Source: Candidatus Planktophila sp.
Lineage (GTDB): Bacteria > Actinomycetota > Actinomycetes > Nanopelagicales > Nanopelagicaceae
Direction of reading: 5' to 3'
Assembly (NCBI GenBank): GCA_009691135.1
Contig: SHVF01000001.1
Span: 1-64,000, forward strand
Length of the DNA stretch: 64,000 nt
Under the pieces are notes generated by a model. That model did not search any database and was not told the origin of the DNA. It saw only the letters and a list, made by a program, of their open reading frames with translations. The position numbers and the translations under genes were made by a program. This document shows, piece after piece, positions 53,078 to 61,424 of this stretch. Every line of letters begins with the position of its first letter. Positions within the stretch are counted from its first letter, which is position 1.

Positions 53078-54034
53078 CTACGCGGCCACCCTTTCAATTG
53101 CACGAAGTCGCACGGAGGCAGATCTTGGATTTTTGGCAAGTTCTTGATCGTTTGGCGTCTCACCTGATTTAGAAGCCATCACAAACTTGGCAGCAAATTC
53201 GGGAAGATCGACCGGCAGATTGCGTGGAGTCTTTGAGGTAGTGCAATCGACAAAGATCTCTTTGACTATTCGGTCTTCTAAAGATTGAAATGACATTACA
53301 ACTACGCGACCACCAACAGTTATGAGATCTAGCGCTATTGGTAATGCGCGTGTGATGGCGCCGAGTTCGTCATTGGCTTCAATGCGCAGGGCTTGAAATG
53401 TGCGTTTAGCGGGGTTGCCACCTGTACGTCGCGTTGCTGCTGGAATGCTCTCTTTTACCAATGTAGCAAGTTCTTGAGTTGAGTTAAGCGGTGCCTTAGC
53501 ACGCGCTTTCACAATATTTTCAACGATGCGAGTTGCAAACTTTTCTTCGCCAAAGGTGCGCAGAATCTTCACTAAAGTACCTGGCGCGTAGGTATTTACA
53601 ATCTCAGCAGCGGTGATTCCGCGACTGCGATCCATGCGCATATCAAGTGGGGCATCTTGTGAGTAAGAAAAGCCGCGGTCTACTTCATCTAATTGAATTG
53701 ATGAGACACCTAGATCAAAGAGGATGCCATTGACTTTATCAAAGCCATTCTCTTTAACAACTTCGGAGATTTGATCAAAGACTGCATGTGCACTCTTAAA
53801 GCGAGTGCCAAAATGAGCAAGGCGAGCAGATGCTCTTTCGAGTGCGATCTGATCACGATCAATACCAATTACGGTAAGTGTTGGAAACTTTTCAAGAAGT
53901 GCTTCTGTGTGGCCACCAAGTCCAAGAGTGCAATCAACAATTACTGGGTTCTCATTTAAGAACACTGTTGGAGAAAGTAGTTCAATGCAGCGATCTAGCA
54001 TCACTGATACATGTTGCGCGCTTGAATCGTTCAT
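53078..54034 (-). CDS. rsmH: 16S rRNA (cytosine1402-N4)-methyltransferase
   Basis: HVSVMLDRCIELLSP, VDCTLGLGGHTEALLEKFP, DLGVSSIQLDEVDRGFSYSQDAPLDMRMD; start chosen at MNDSSAQ (upstream residues of the ORF lack homology). Confidence 0.96.
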   Translation of the reverse strand: MNDSSAQHVSVMLDRCIELLSPTVFLNENPVIVDCTLGLGGHTEALLEKFPTLTVIGIDRDQIALERASARLAHFGTRFKSAHAVFDQISEVVKENGFDKVNGILFDLGVSSIQLDEVDRGFSYSQDAPLDMRMDRSRGITAAEIVNTYAPGTLVKILRTFGEEKFATRIVENIVKARAKAPLNSTQELATLVKESIPAATRRTGGNPAKRTFQALRIEANDELGAITRALPIALDLITVGGRVVVMSFQSLEDRIVKEIFVDCTTSKTPRNLPVDLPEFAAKFVMASKSGETPNDQELAKNPRSASVRLRAIERVAA

Positions 54035-54080
54035 CACTCCCCCATTTCTTAGCTCGCCTTTTCCTATATCTACTCTGCAT

Positions 54081-54181
54081 CTCTCATCTCTGGTCACCGC
54101 CGGCCGACGGATCTAACGAAAGTGACACCGGGGAAGGGGTGTCACTGTCGGCTTTAGGTCGGCGGTGGCCACAAATGAGAG
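54081..54181 (-). ncRNA. structured RNA in the mraZ-rsmH spacer, consistent with the actinobacterial mraW RNA motif
   Basis: Nested inverted repeats: CTCTCAT/ATGAGAG outer; TGGTCACCGCCG/CGGCGGTGGCCA middle (one G-U); perfect 9-bp inner stem AGTGACACC/GGTGTCACT; minus-strand terminal loop CCUUCCCC. Confidence 0.8.
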
Positions 54182-54211
54182 CGCTATTAAGTTGTTTTAT
54201 TACCTTTCAAA

Positions 54212-54643
54212 CTAGAAGAGCCCGGGAAAGATCTCCTCTGAAACTTCAGCAAAGCCTTTTTCGCGATCTGTTAGATATGAATTCCATGAAGTGTTATCCC
54301 AAATTTCAACGCGAGTATTTGCGCCAATAACTACACAATCTTTTTCAAGTCCTGCATAAGTACGAAGTCCGGCAGGAATAGTTATGCGACCTTGGCGATC
54401 AGGAATTTCATCGTGTGCGCCCGCAAACATCACGCGCATGTAATCGCGAGCATTCTTTGATGTAACAGGTGCTTGGCGCAGTGTTTCGGTGATCGTTGCA
54501 AATTCTGAAGACGGGAAAACGTATAAGCAACGTTCTTGTCCCTTTGTAATTACTAAGCCAGCAGAGAGCTCTTCGCGAAATTTTGCAGGAAGTATCAAGC
54601 GGCCTTTTTCATCAAGGCGTGGCTCGTGGGTGCCGAGAAACAT
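54212..54643 (-). CDS. mraZ: transcriptional regulator MraZ
   Basis: [26 protein letters not shown] ... [20 protein letters not shown]; start placed at MFLGTHEP. Confidence 0.96.
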   Translation of the reverse strand: MFLGTHEPRLDEKGRLILPAKFREELSAGLVITKGQERCLYVFPSSEFATITETLRQAPVTSKNARDYMRVMFAGAHDEIPDRQGRITIPAGLRTYAGLEKDCVVIGANTRVEIWDNTSWNSYLTDREKGFAEVSEEIFPGLF

Positions 54644-54681
54644 TTTCTTAGCCCCCTTCCCCGAGGACTCTTGAGGGGGAA

Positions 54682-54719
54682 ATCCCACTTAATCCCCCAC
54701 TTTACTCCACTTTACTCCT
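54682..54719 (-). promoter_or_regulatory. candidate MraZ-binding repeats
   Basis: Minus strand AGGAGTAAAG-TGGAGTAAAG-TGGGGGATTAAG-TGGGATT: roughly 10-nt-phased TGGRG/TGGGR repeats directly upstream of mraZ. Confidence 0.7.
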
Positions 54720-54772
54720 TTTTCAACCACCCTCCGCCATTAATCTCCCACCGCCTCCCCTTCTTGGGGATG

Positions 54773-54807
54773 AAAAAAACCCCCACCGATCTCGGCAAGG
54801 GCTGGGG
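54773..54807 (-). terminator. Rho-independent terminator after the DUF3040 gene
   Basis: Minus strand CCCCAGCCCTTGCCGAGATCGGTGGGGGTTTTTTT: CCCCA/TGGGG and inner CCGA/TCGG stems followed by seven T. Confidence 0.75.
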
Positions 54808-54823
54808 AGTTATGCGTTATAAA

Positions 54824-55186
54824 TTAGCCATTATTGCGCTGGTCCCATCGATCTTCTAAGCCCTTTGTGAAGCCTTGGCCAAATGAGCGGCGAGCGCGTT
54901 TTGGGGTTTTGCCAGCCTTTGCACCAGCGTTAACCAAGCCGTTTACGAGAAGAATTACGCCGACCAGGGCCACGATGAAGCCTCCCACCCCAACCAAAGT
55001 CAGCTGAGCAATTAGACCGGCGAAGAGAATTGAGAAGCCACCTAGTACAAAGGCGATGGCAATACCGATGGATGCGCCTATGCGGGTGCGAGAGCCATTT
55101 AAGGTCGAGACTAGACGTGGGTCATCGACAGATAGCGCCTCTTCCATCTCGGCTAGTAGGCGTTGTTCGCGCTCAGATAGTGCCAT
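54824..55186 (-). CDS. DUF3040 family membrane protein
   Basis: MALSEREQRLLAEMEEALSVDDPRLVSTLNG, the hallmark N-terminus of DUF3040, plus two TM helices. Confidence 0.9.
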   Translation of the reverse strand: MALSEREQRLLAEMEEALSVDDPRLVSTLNGSRTRIGASIGIAIAFVLGGFSILFAGLIAQLTLVGVGGFIVALVGVILLVNGLVNAGAKAGKTPKRARRSFGQGFTKGLEDRWDQRNNG

Positions 55187-55218
55187 GGCCCCACAATAGA
55201 ACAACTTCGCGTGCGGTG

Positions 55219-55238
55219 CTAGTTGGTTGAACAACTAG
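55219..55238. promoter_or_regulatory. palindrome CTAGTTG-N6-CAACTAG upstream of DUF3040
   Basis: CTAGTTG GTTGAA CAACTAG, perfect 7-bp arms, between dinB stop and DUF3040 start. Confidence 0.55.
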
Positions 55239-55254
55239 TTCAGAGGGCATGGTG

Positions 55255-56445
55255 CTAGTCGGCTCCATTCTCATCATCTTCAAGTCGTATTAACCGCCCC
55301 GGACGCACGCTGCCCCGCCCAAAGCGCGCCTTCGCCCGATCGATTCCGCTTTGCGCATCGCGCCAACCTTTCTCGCGCGCACCCAAGACAAGCTGTTCCG
55401 GTGAATCCTGCTGCAAGTTCTCAAGTGAAACCCCGACCAGACGCAACCGCGCACGTTCTATCTTTAAAGCAAGATAGAGGGATTTAACGACCGCATAAAT
55501 TTCGTGGGTGCTATCTATGGGAAGTGCCAACGTCTTTGAGCGATTAATAGTTGAGAAATCCGCAAAGCGCACCTTTATCGAAATGGTCTTTGCAAATAGC
55601 CCTTTCTCGCGCAGCCGAGCAGTTGATTTTTCAGTCATGCGCAGAAACTCTTGCAATATCTCAATCGGATCATCTAAATCATTTGGAAAAGTTTCAGCAG
55701 AAGAGATGCTCTTATCTGGTTCTTCAGGTGTCACATCGCGATAGTCGCGCCCCCAGGCTAGTTCGTAAAGTGAAGCACCTGCAGCATCGCCCAGGGCTCG
55801 AATCAAAGTTGCTCGCGGTGTATTTGCGATATCTGCAACGGTGTGAAGACCTAAGCGTTCTAGCTGTTCGGCAGTCTTTGGTCCGACCCCCCAAATCGCG
55901 CCAACTGGCAACGGATGCAGAAAAGTTAAAATACGATCAGTCGTTATCTCTAACATTCCATTTGGCTTGCAATTTTGTGATGCCAACTTGGCAATAAATT
56001 TAGATGGCGCAACACCGACCGAACAGGTTATGCCTTCCTCTTTTTCTACGCGTGCCCGTATGGCAGTAGCAATCTCTCGACCTGTGCCCAATAGTTTACG
56101 CGCACCAGTGACATCTAAAAAAGCTTCATCAAGTGAAATCGGTTCTACCAGTGGCGTATATGAATTAAATATTTGCATTACTCGTTCTGAAATTTCCGAA
56201 TAGCGGTGATGATCGGGTGGAACAAATATCGCTTGCGGAGCCATACGTTGGGCGCGACCAACCGGCATCGCAGCGCGAATTCCAAATTTACGAGCCGCAT
56301 AATTTGCAGATAAAACTACGCCGCGCGCACCTGCTCCGACAACAACTGCTTTGCCGCGAAGTTCGGGGTGATCGAGTTCGGCAACGGATGCATAAAAAGC
56401 ATCCATATCTACATGCAAAATCGTAGATTCGATGGGCTCGTTCAT
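55255..56445 (-). CDS. dinB: DNA polymerase IV (Y-family)
   Basis: ILHVDMDAFYASVAELDHPELRGKAVVVG, PISLDEAFLDVTG, catalytic residues intact; ATG overlaps the dnaE2 stop (ATGA). Confidence 0.95.
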   Translation of the reverse strand: MNEPIESTILHVDMDAFYASVAELDHPELRGKAVVVGAGARGVVLSANYAARKFGIRAAMPVGRAQRMAPQAIFVPPDHHRYSEISERVMQIFNSYTPLVEPISLDEAFLDVTGARKLLGTGREIATAIRARVEKEEGITCSVGVAPSKFIAKLASQNCKPNGMLEITTDRILTFLHPLPVGAIWGVGPKTAEQLERLGLHTVADIANTPRATLIRALGDAAGASLYELAWGRDYRDVTPEEPDKSISSAETFPNDLDDPIEILQEFLRMTEKSTARLREKGLFAKTISIKVRFADFSTINRSKTLALPIDSTHEIYAVVKSLYLALKIERARLRLVGVSLENLQQDSPEQLVLGAREKGWRDAQSGIDRAKARFGRGSVRPGRLIRLEDDENGAD

Positions 56446-59400
56446 TTCGCCGCTATCTCTAGTAATTTGCGTGACCACTTTTCATAAGCCTGGCGTAGAT
56501 CCCATGCACCGCTGGCGTTGATAGAGATTCCGCGATCTCCGGTTCTGCGCGTTTTGCCACGGACTAACAATATGGATGAACCATAGAGAGTGGAAGCAAA
56601 TCCCTCTTGGGCGCCAGAAAAGAATGTCGAATCGGTGCAGCCATAACCATCATCGAGAGTTAGAAAGATAACGCGTCGCCCAGAACGAACTGGCGGCGTC
56701 TGCATCGCAACTTTTACACCCGCAACCAGTACTTCGCTCTGAGATCGCAGCGAAAGCAGATCCGCTGATTTAACTGCGCCGATGGCATTTAAAAATGGGG
56801 CATAAAATTCAAGCATATGGTGGGTGATATCCATACCTAAACGTTCGACTTCGTTACGTACTTTCTCAGAAGCGCCCATTGGTGGCAGACCACTTGCTGC
56901 AAGGTCGGGGGGTGCAAAACCAAAGACCATCTGCGAACCTGCAACAGTTGCAACGGGTGAGCGAGTTAAATCAGATAAATGCAATAACAAATCACGATGA
57001 TTAATTGCGCCATTATTTAAAGAATGCACTCGATCAAGTGCGCCAGTGAGAATTAAGGTTTCAATAACTGGGTGCGATGCACCAGATCTGCGGTAAAAAT
57101 CCGATAGGTCTATATAGGGGCGCCCAGCAATAATCGAAGTGACTTCCTTATCGCTGATGCCCGAAACAGATGTCAACGCAATGCGAACATGGTCACAGCC
57201 TTTCTCATCCCTTTCTACGGTGTATTGCTCCCCGGAATAATTAATATCAAGAGGCGCTAAACCAACGCCAAGTTGGCGCGCTTCATCGATCATCAAACGC
57301 TTTGGATACATTCCAGGGTCATGGGTAAGAACGCCTGCAATAAACGCTGCGGGATGATGCGTCTTTAAATATGCAGATTGATAAGTGGGCAGCGCAAAAG
57401 CTGCGGCGTGTGCTTTACAGAAACCAAAGGATGCAAAGGCGCGCAGCACATCCCAAATTTCGGTAACAATATTTAACTCATAACCGCGCGTCGTTGCGGC
57501 AGGAAAGAACCAGTCGCAGACTTCTTGTTGGCCATCGATACTGCCTAAAGCCCGCCGTTTTTCATCGGCGGCAGCCAGTGAGATACCAGTCATCGTGGCG
57601 ATAATCGAGATCACTTGTTCGTGAAAGACAACCACACCTTCGGTTTCGGCCAAGATAGAATATAGATCAGGGTGAATTATCTGCGCTGGGTTCCAGCCAT
57701 GGCGGGCGTTAAGAAATGGCCGAATCATGTCGGACTTAACTGGGCCAGGGCGAAAGAGTGAAATATCAATAATTAAATCTGTAAATGTTTTAGGGGCTAG
57801 CTTGCCAACTAGTTCGCGTTGTCCGGGGCTTTCAACTTGGAAGATACCTAAGGTATGCGTTGATTGAATTAAATTATAAGTTGGCTCATCATCTAGTGGC
57901 ACTGCATCTATATCTAGATCAATTTCCTCTATCCGCTTTATCTCGTGCACCGCATGTGCGATTGTCGATTGCATACGCACGCCGAGGATGTCTAGCTTAA
58001 GTAAGCCGATTTCTTCTACTCCATCTTTATCAAATTCCACCATCGGATAACCGCTGGCGTTAAGTTGCACCGGTGCGCGATCTAAAAGTCCACCATCAGA
58101 TAGAACAACTGCGCAGGGATGCATCGCAAGATGGCGCGGCAGGCCATCGAGGCGTTGCGCCAGCGAGATCGCCATCGCAGTAAGGGGCGCCGATAAATTA
58201 AGGCAGCGAAGTTCGGGAAGTGATTTAAGGGTCGCCTCAATATTTCGGGCACGGATATGTGGCAGTGATTTAGCGATTAGGTCTATTTCGATCGCAGGTA
58301 AACCCATTGCGGCGCCCACATCACGGATGGCATTTCGTGCACGGTAAGTATCGACCATTGAAACTGTGGCACAGCGCGAGATCGCCTGCGGTGATTGCCA
58401 ATCGGTATCGCCATAACGCTTGAAGACCAGATCATAAATTTCTAAACGGCGCGCAGATTCAACATCTATATCAATGTCGGGTAGCGCTCTGCGTAGCGGA
58501 GAACAGAAACGTTCCATCAATAAACCATGCTGCATAGGGTCGACCCCTGAGATACCAAGTAGATGACAGATCAGAGAACCTGCACCGCTACCACGAGCTG
58601 CTACTCGAATATTTTTAGCACGCGCCATATCGGTTATATCTGCAACCGTTAAAAAATATGGTTCATAACCAAGCGTTGCAACCGTTGCTAACTCATCATC
58701 TAAACGCACCCGGGCTTTAGCGATTGTGGCCGAATCGTTATAGCGCCAATTAATTCCTGATTCACAGCGAGTGCGCAGCAGAGCGCGTATTGAGTTAGCC
58801 GAATCGGCGCCGACTATGTGTGCTTCAGGTAAGTGAATGCCACCTAAACCAAGATCGCGTTGCGGTGATAGGAGCGCGCGTTCGGCCCATTGGCGCGTTG
58901 TCTGTAGAAGTTCACGTGGTGTGCGCTCCCCTGCTGCGCGCGCTATTTCGGCGGCGAGTGAAACCATCTCATCGTTTGATTTTAAATATCCTTCTGCATT
59001 GCGACGTTCCAGATGGCGCTGATGCAACGGAACTAATTGGCGCGCACAATCAAGAATGTCAGCAACCGGCCCATCGGCGGCATCGCGCATGCGCACCGCA
59101 TTGGTTATTACTGCATCAATATCGTGATCGCGCGCAAAGATTAATGAGCGCCCAGCATGCGCTGTCGAAAAAGGCCCGTTGCCCGCAACCAGGTGTGAAA
59201 CGCAATCAATAGCGTGGTCGCCAAAGAGTGGCCTAGTTTTATTAAATATCTCAAGTGCTATGTCGCTGCGGTGCATAGCAAGTGCTTGGCTAACTGGTGA
59301 TTCAGGGCCATGAAGCAAATGCAGTTGAGTTGAGTATTGGCTAAAGCGTTGTAGCAGATCTAAAGTCAGGATCGGTGTGCGATCTGCAGTGTTCATATTT

Positions 59401-59723
59401 AAGCCACTTAACAAACGCACCAAAGCGCGCCATCCCCCATCGCCATGTGCCAAGACGGTAACCCGCGGCAGATCTTTAGTAGGCGCACTTTTAATATTTG
59501 GATCTGCCAGTAAATCAATTGCCAGATTAATGCCGATAATTGGTGCGATACCAAATTCCAGACATGCGCTAGCAAAACGAATTGCACCAGATAAACCATC
59601 GCGGTCTGTCAGAGCCAGCGCCGGTGATTCAAATTGCGCAGCCCGTTCTACAAGATCGCGCGGCTGCGTTGTTCCGTATTTAAGTGAGAAAGCACTTGAT
59701 GTGCGCAGATGTATAAAACTCAT
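56442..59723 (-). CDS. dnaE2: error-prone DNA polymerase III alpha subunit (DnaE2 type)
   Basis: 1093 aa; PHP-like N-terminus, VAARGSGAGSLICHLLGISGVDPMQHGLLMERFCSPLRRALPDIDIDVES; second DnaE paralogue in the window, next to dinB. Confidence 0.92.
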   Translation of the reverse strand: MSFIHLRTSSAFSLKYGTTQPRDLVERAAQFESPALALTDRDGLSGAIRFASACLEFGIAPIIGINLAIDLLADPNIKSAPTKDLPRVTVLAHGDGGWRALVRLLSGLNMNTADRTPILTLDLLQRFSQYSTQLHLLHGPESPVSQALAMHRSDIALEIFNKTRPLFGDHAIDCVSHLVAGNGPFSTAHAGRSLIFARDHDIDAVITNAVRMRDAADGPVADILDCARQLVPLHQRHLERRNAEGYLKSNDEMVSLAAEIARAAGERTPRELLQTTRQWAERALLSPQRDLGLGGIHLPEAHIVGADSANSIRALLRTRCESGINWRYNDSATIAKARVRLDDELATVATLGYEPYFLTVADITDMARAKNIRVAARGSGAGSLICHLLGISGVDPMQHGLLMERFCSPLRRALPDIDIDVESARRLEIYDLVFKRYGDTDWQSPQAISRCATVSMVDTYRARNAIRDVGAAMGLPAIEIDLIAKSLPHIRARNIEATLKSLPELRCLNLSAPLTAMAISLAQRLDGLPRHLAMHPCAVVLSDGGLLDRAPVQLNASGYPMVEFDKDGVEEIGLLKLDILGVRMQSTIAHAVHEIKRIEEIDLDIDAVPLDDEPTYNLIQSTHTLGIFQVESPGQRELVGKLAPKTFTDLIIDISLFRPGPVKSDMIRPFLNARHGWNPAQIIHPDLYSILAETEGVVVFHEQVISIIATMTGISLAAADEKRRALGSIDGQQEVCDWFFPAATTRGYELNIVTEIWDVLRAFASFGFCKAHAAAFALPTYQSAYLKTHHPAAFIAGVLTHDPGMYPKRLMIDEARQLGVGLAPLDINYSGEQYTVERDEKGCDHVRIALTSVSGISDKEVTSIIAGRPYIDLSDFYRRSGASHPVIETLILTGALDRVHSLNNGAINHRDLLLHLSDLTRSPVATVAGSQMVFGFAPPDLAASGLPPMGASEKVRNEVERLGMDITHHMLEFYAPFLNAIGAVKSADLLSLRSQSEVLVAGVKVAMQTPPVRSGRRVIFLTLDDGYGCTDSTFFSGAQEGFASTLYGSSILLVRGKTRRTGDRGISINASGAWDLRQAYEKWSRKLLEIAAK

Positions 59724-60001
59724 ACCTGTTTAACGATCCAAGAACCTGTGATCTCATCGCGTTCGAGTTCAAAGGTCTTGAGCGCACCGATTGGTGCAGC
59801 TTCTACTGTCCACAAAGCGCGAGCGCCATCATCAGGGCGATATATGCCATCGCTTACGCGGTTCCACCAACCACCTGCTTCACACCAACGCGATAGAACA
59901 GTGTGGATGCGAAAGCGTTTTCCACGAAAGGTAAATTCGATAGGCGTTGCCGCTCCATCGGAAGTGACTTCATGAGCTGGTGTTACCTCTGGGACTGACA
60001 T
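59720..60001 (-). CDS. DUF6504-like small protein
   Basis: MSVPEVTPAHEVTSDGAATPIEFTFRGKRFRIHTVLSRWCEAGGWWNRVSDGIYRPDDGARALWTVEAAP; overlaps the dnaE2 start; start placed downstream of the SOS box. Confidence 0.75.
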   Translation of the reverse strand: MSVPEVTPAHEVTSDGAATPIEFTFRGKRFRIHTVLSRWCEAGGWWNRVSDGIYRPDDGARALWTVEAAPIGALKTFELERDEITGSWIVKQV

Positions 60002-60032
60002 TTTTACGGGCCTTTTGCCTTCCTGTGGATAT

Positions 60033-60048
60033 TCGAACAAGTGTTCGA
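60033..60048. promoter_or_regulatory. LexA/SOS box
   Basis: TCGAAC-AAGT-GTTCGA, an exact fit to the actinobacterial TCGAAC-N4-GTTCGA consensus, extended to an 18-bp palindrome TTCGAACAAGTGTTCGAA, 32 nt upstream of the DUF6504 ATG. Confidence 0.88.
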
Positions 60049-60099
60049 AAACTAGCCCAAGGCCCTGACATTGGCAAGACGCGCCCCTATCCACGCTCA

Positions 60100-60123
60100 A
60101 GATAGTTGAAAGTTCAACTATCT
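60100..60123. promoter_or_regulatory. 24-bp perfect palindrome overlapping the doxX promoter (MarR-type operator candidate)
   Basis: AGATAGTTGAA-AG-TTCAACTATCT; overlaps a -35-like TTGAAA (60106) spaced 16 nt from TACACT (60128). Confidence 0.7.
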
Positions 60124-60186
60124 CCCCTACACTTGCCTGAGTCAGAACACAGACCAATCAAAATAGAAAAACTAACAAGGAGATCC

Positions 60187-60615
60187 ATGGACGCAGTACT
60201 CGTAATCGGCCGAATTCTTTTCGCGCTTATCTTCATCACATCAGGAATCGCTCACTTCGCAAAGCTGGAAATGATGACCGGCTATGCAAAGTACAAGAAG
60301 TTGCCTGCTGCAAAGATCGGCGTAATCGCAAGCGGTCTCTTCTTCCTTCTAGGCGGAATCTACGTAGCACTTGGCTTCTGGGTTGACCTCGGCGCGCTAT
60401 TGCTCGCAATCACGTTGGTGCTTGCCGCGGTTATCTTCCATAACTTTTGGAAAGAGACAGATGCAACTACCAAGCAGAACGAAATGATCGCTTTCAACAA
60501 GGATCTAGCCCTTGCTGGCGCTTCCCTAATCATCTTCGCCATTATCTACAGTGGCGCTGTTTCTGCTGATGCTTTCGGTCCACACATTGGAAACATCTCG
60601 TTCTTCAACAAGTAA
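60187..60615 (+). CDS. DoxX family membrane protein
   Basis: MDAVLVIGRILFALIFITSGIAHFAKLEMMTGYAKYKKLPAAKIGVIASG; AAGGAG RBS immediately upstream. Confidence 0.92.
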   Translation: MDAVLVIGRILFALIFITSGIAHFAKLEMMTGYAKYKKLPAAKIGVIASGLFFLLGGIYVALGFWVDLGALLLAITLVLAAVIFHNFWKETDATTKQNEMIAFNKDLALAGASLIIFAIIYSGAVSADAFGPHIGNISFFNK

Positions 60616-60630
60616 GCAATCCCTTACGGC

Positions 60631-60658
60631 AAAGGGCTCCCAGAAATGGGGGCCCTTT
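60631..60658 (+). terminator. stem-loop terminator after doxX
   Basis: AAAGGGCTCCCA-GAAA-TGGGGGCCCTTT, 12-bp stem with GAAA tetraloop; modest T-tract. Confidence 0.7.
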
Positions 60659-60683
60659 CGCATTTCGGTGGCAGTATTAAGAA

Positions 60684-61424
60684 ATGGAGACCGCACTTGC
60701 GCTAATCGCCGGTGGATTTATCGGCGCCGTACTTGGCTTTGTTGGTGCAGGTGGCGCCATGCTCTCGGTTCCGATTCTGATGTACGGCTTTGGCTTTGAT
60801 CCCAAACCAGCAACTACTGCTGCTCTTGCTGTTGTATTACTAGCAGCGCTTTCCGGGGTAATTCCCAAAGCAAGGAAGAAGCAAGTTCTCTATCGCGATG
60901 CCTTTGTGATTTGGGGTATCGGATCAATTACCAACTTAGGTTTTTCATCGATCGTTGATCAAATACCGGATTCAGTTATTACAACTGGTTTTGCCGGCGT
61001 CTTGCTCTTGGCGGGTTCATCAATGCTGCGTCCACCAAAGCTCGATGAACATAAACGAATGCCGCTTCCAGTGTTAATTCTTATGTCTTTGTTCATCGGA
61101 ACAATAACTGGACTCTTTGGCATCGGTGGTGGATTTCTCGCAATCCCAGTTCTGGTTCTCTACTTTGGCACTCCGCAAATTGTGGCAGCTGGAACTTCGC
61201 TCTTAATTATCGCTGCTAACTCGCTGACTGCCTTCATCGGACATCGCTCGCAATGGGGCGATGTGCAATGGCATATCCCGATCTTGATGGGAGCATCCGC
61301 AATTGTCATTGCCCAAGTTGCATCACAACTCGCTCACAAGACCTCACCAGTTGTACTTCGCAAAGCGTTTGCCTACCTGCTCTTTGCGATCTCCATCTTT
61401 ACCTTAATTCAAACTTATCTTTAA
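60684..61424 (+). CDS. TauE/SafE family sulfite-exporter-like membrane protein
   Basis: GGFIGAVLGFVGAGGAMLSVPILMYGFGFDPKPATTAALAVVLLAALSG and GTITGLFGIGGGFLAIPVLVL. Confidence 0.93.
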   Translation: METALALIAGGFIGAVLGFVGAGGAMLSVPILMYGFGFDPKPATTAALAVVLLAALSGVIPKARKKQVLYRDAFVIWGIGSITNLGFSSIVDQIPDSVITTGFAGVLLLAGSSMLRPPKLDEHKRMPLPVLILMSLFIGTITGLFGIGGGFLAIPVLVLYFGTPQIVAAGTSLLIIAANSLTAFIGHRSQWGDVQWHIPILMGASAIVIAQVASQLAHKTSPVVLRKAFAYLLFAISIFTLIQTYL

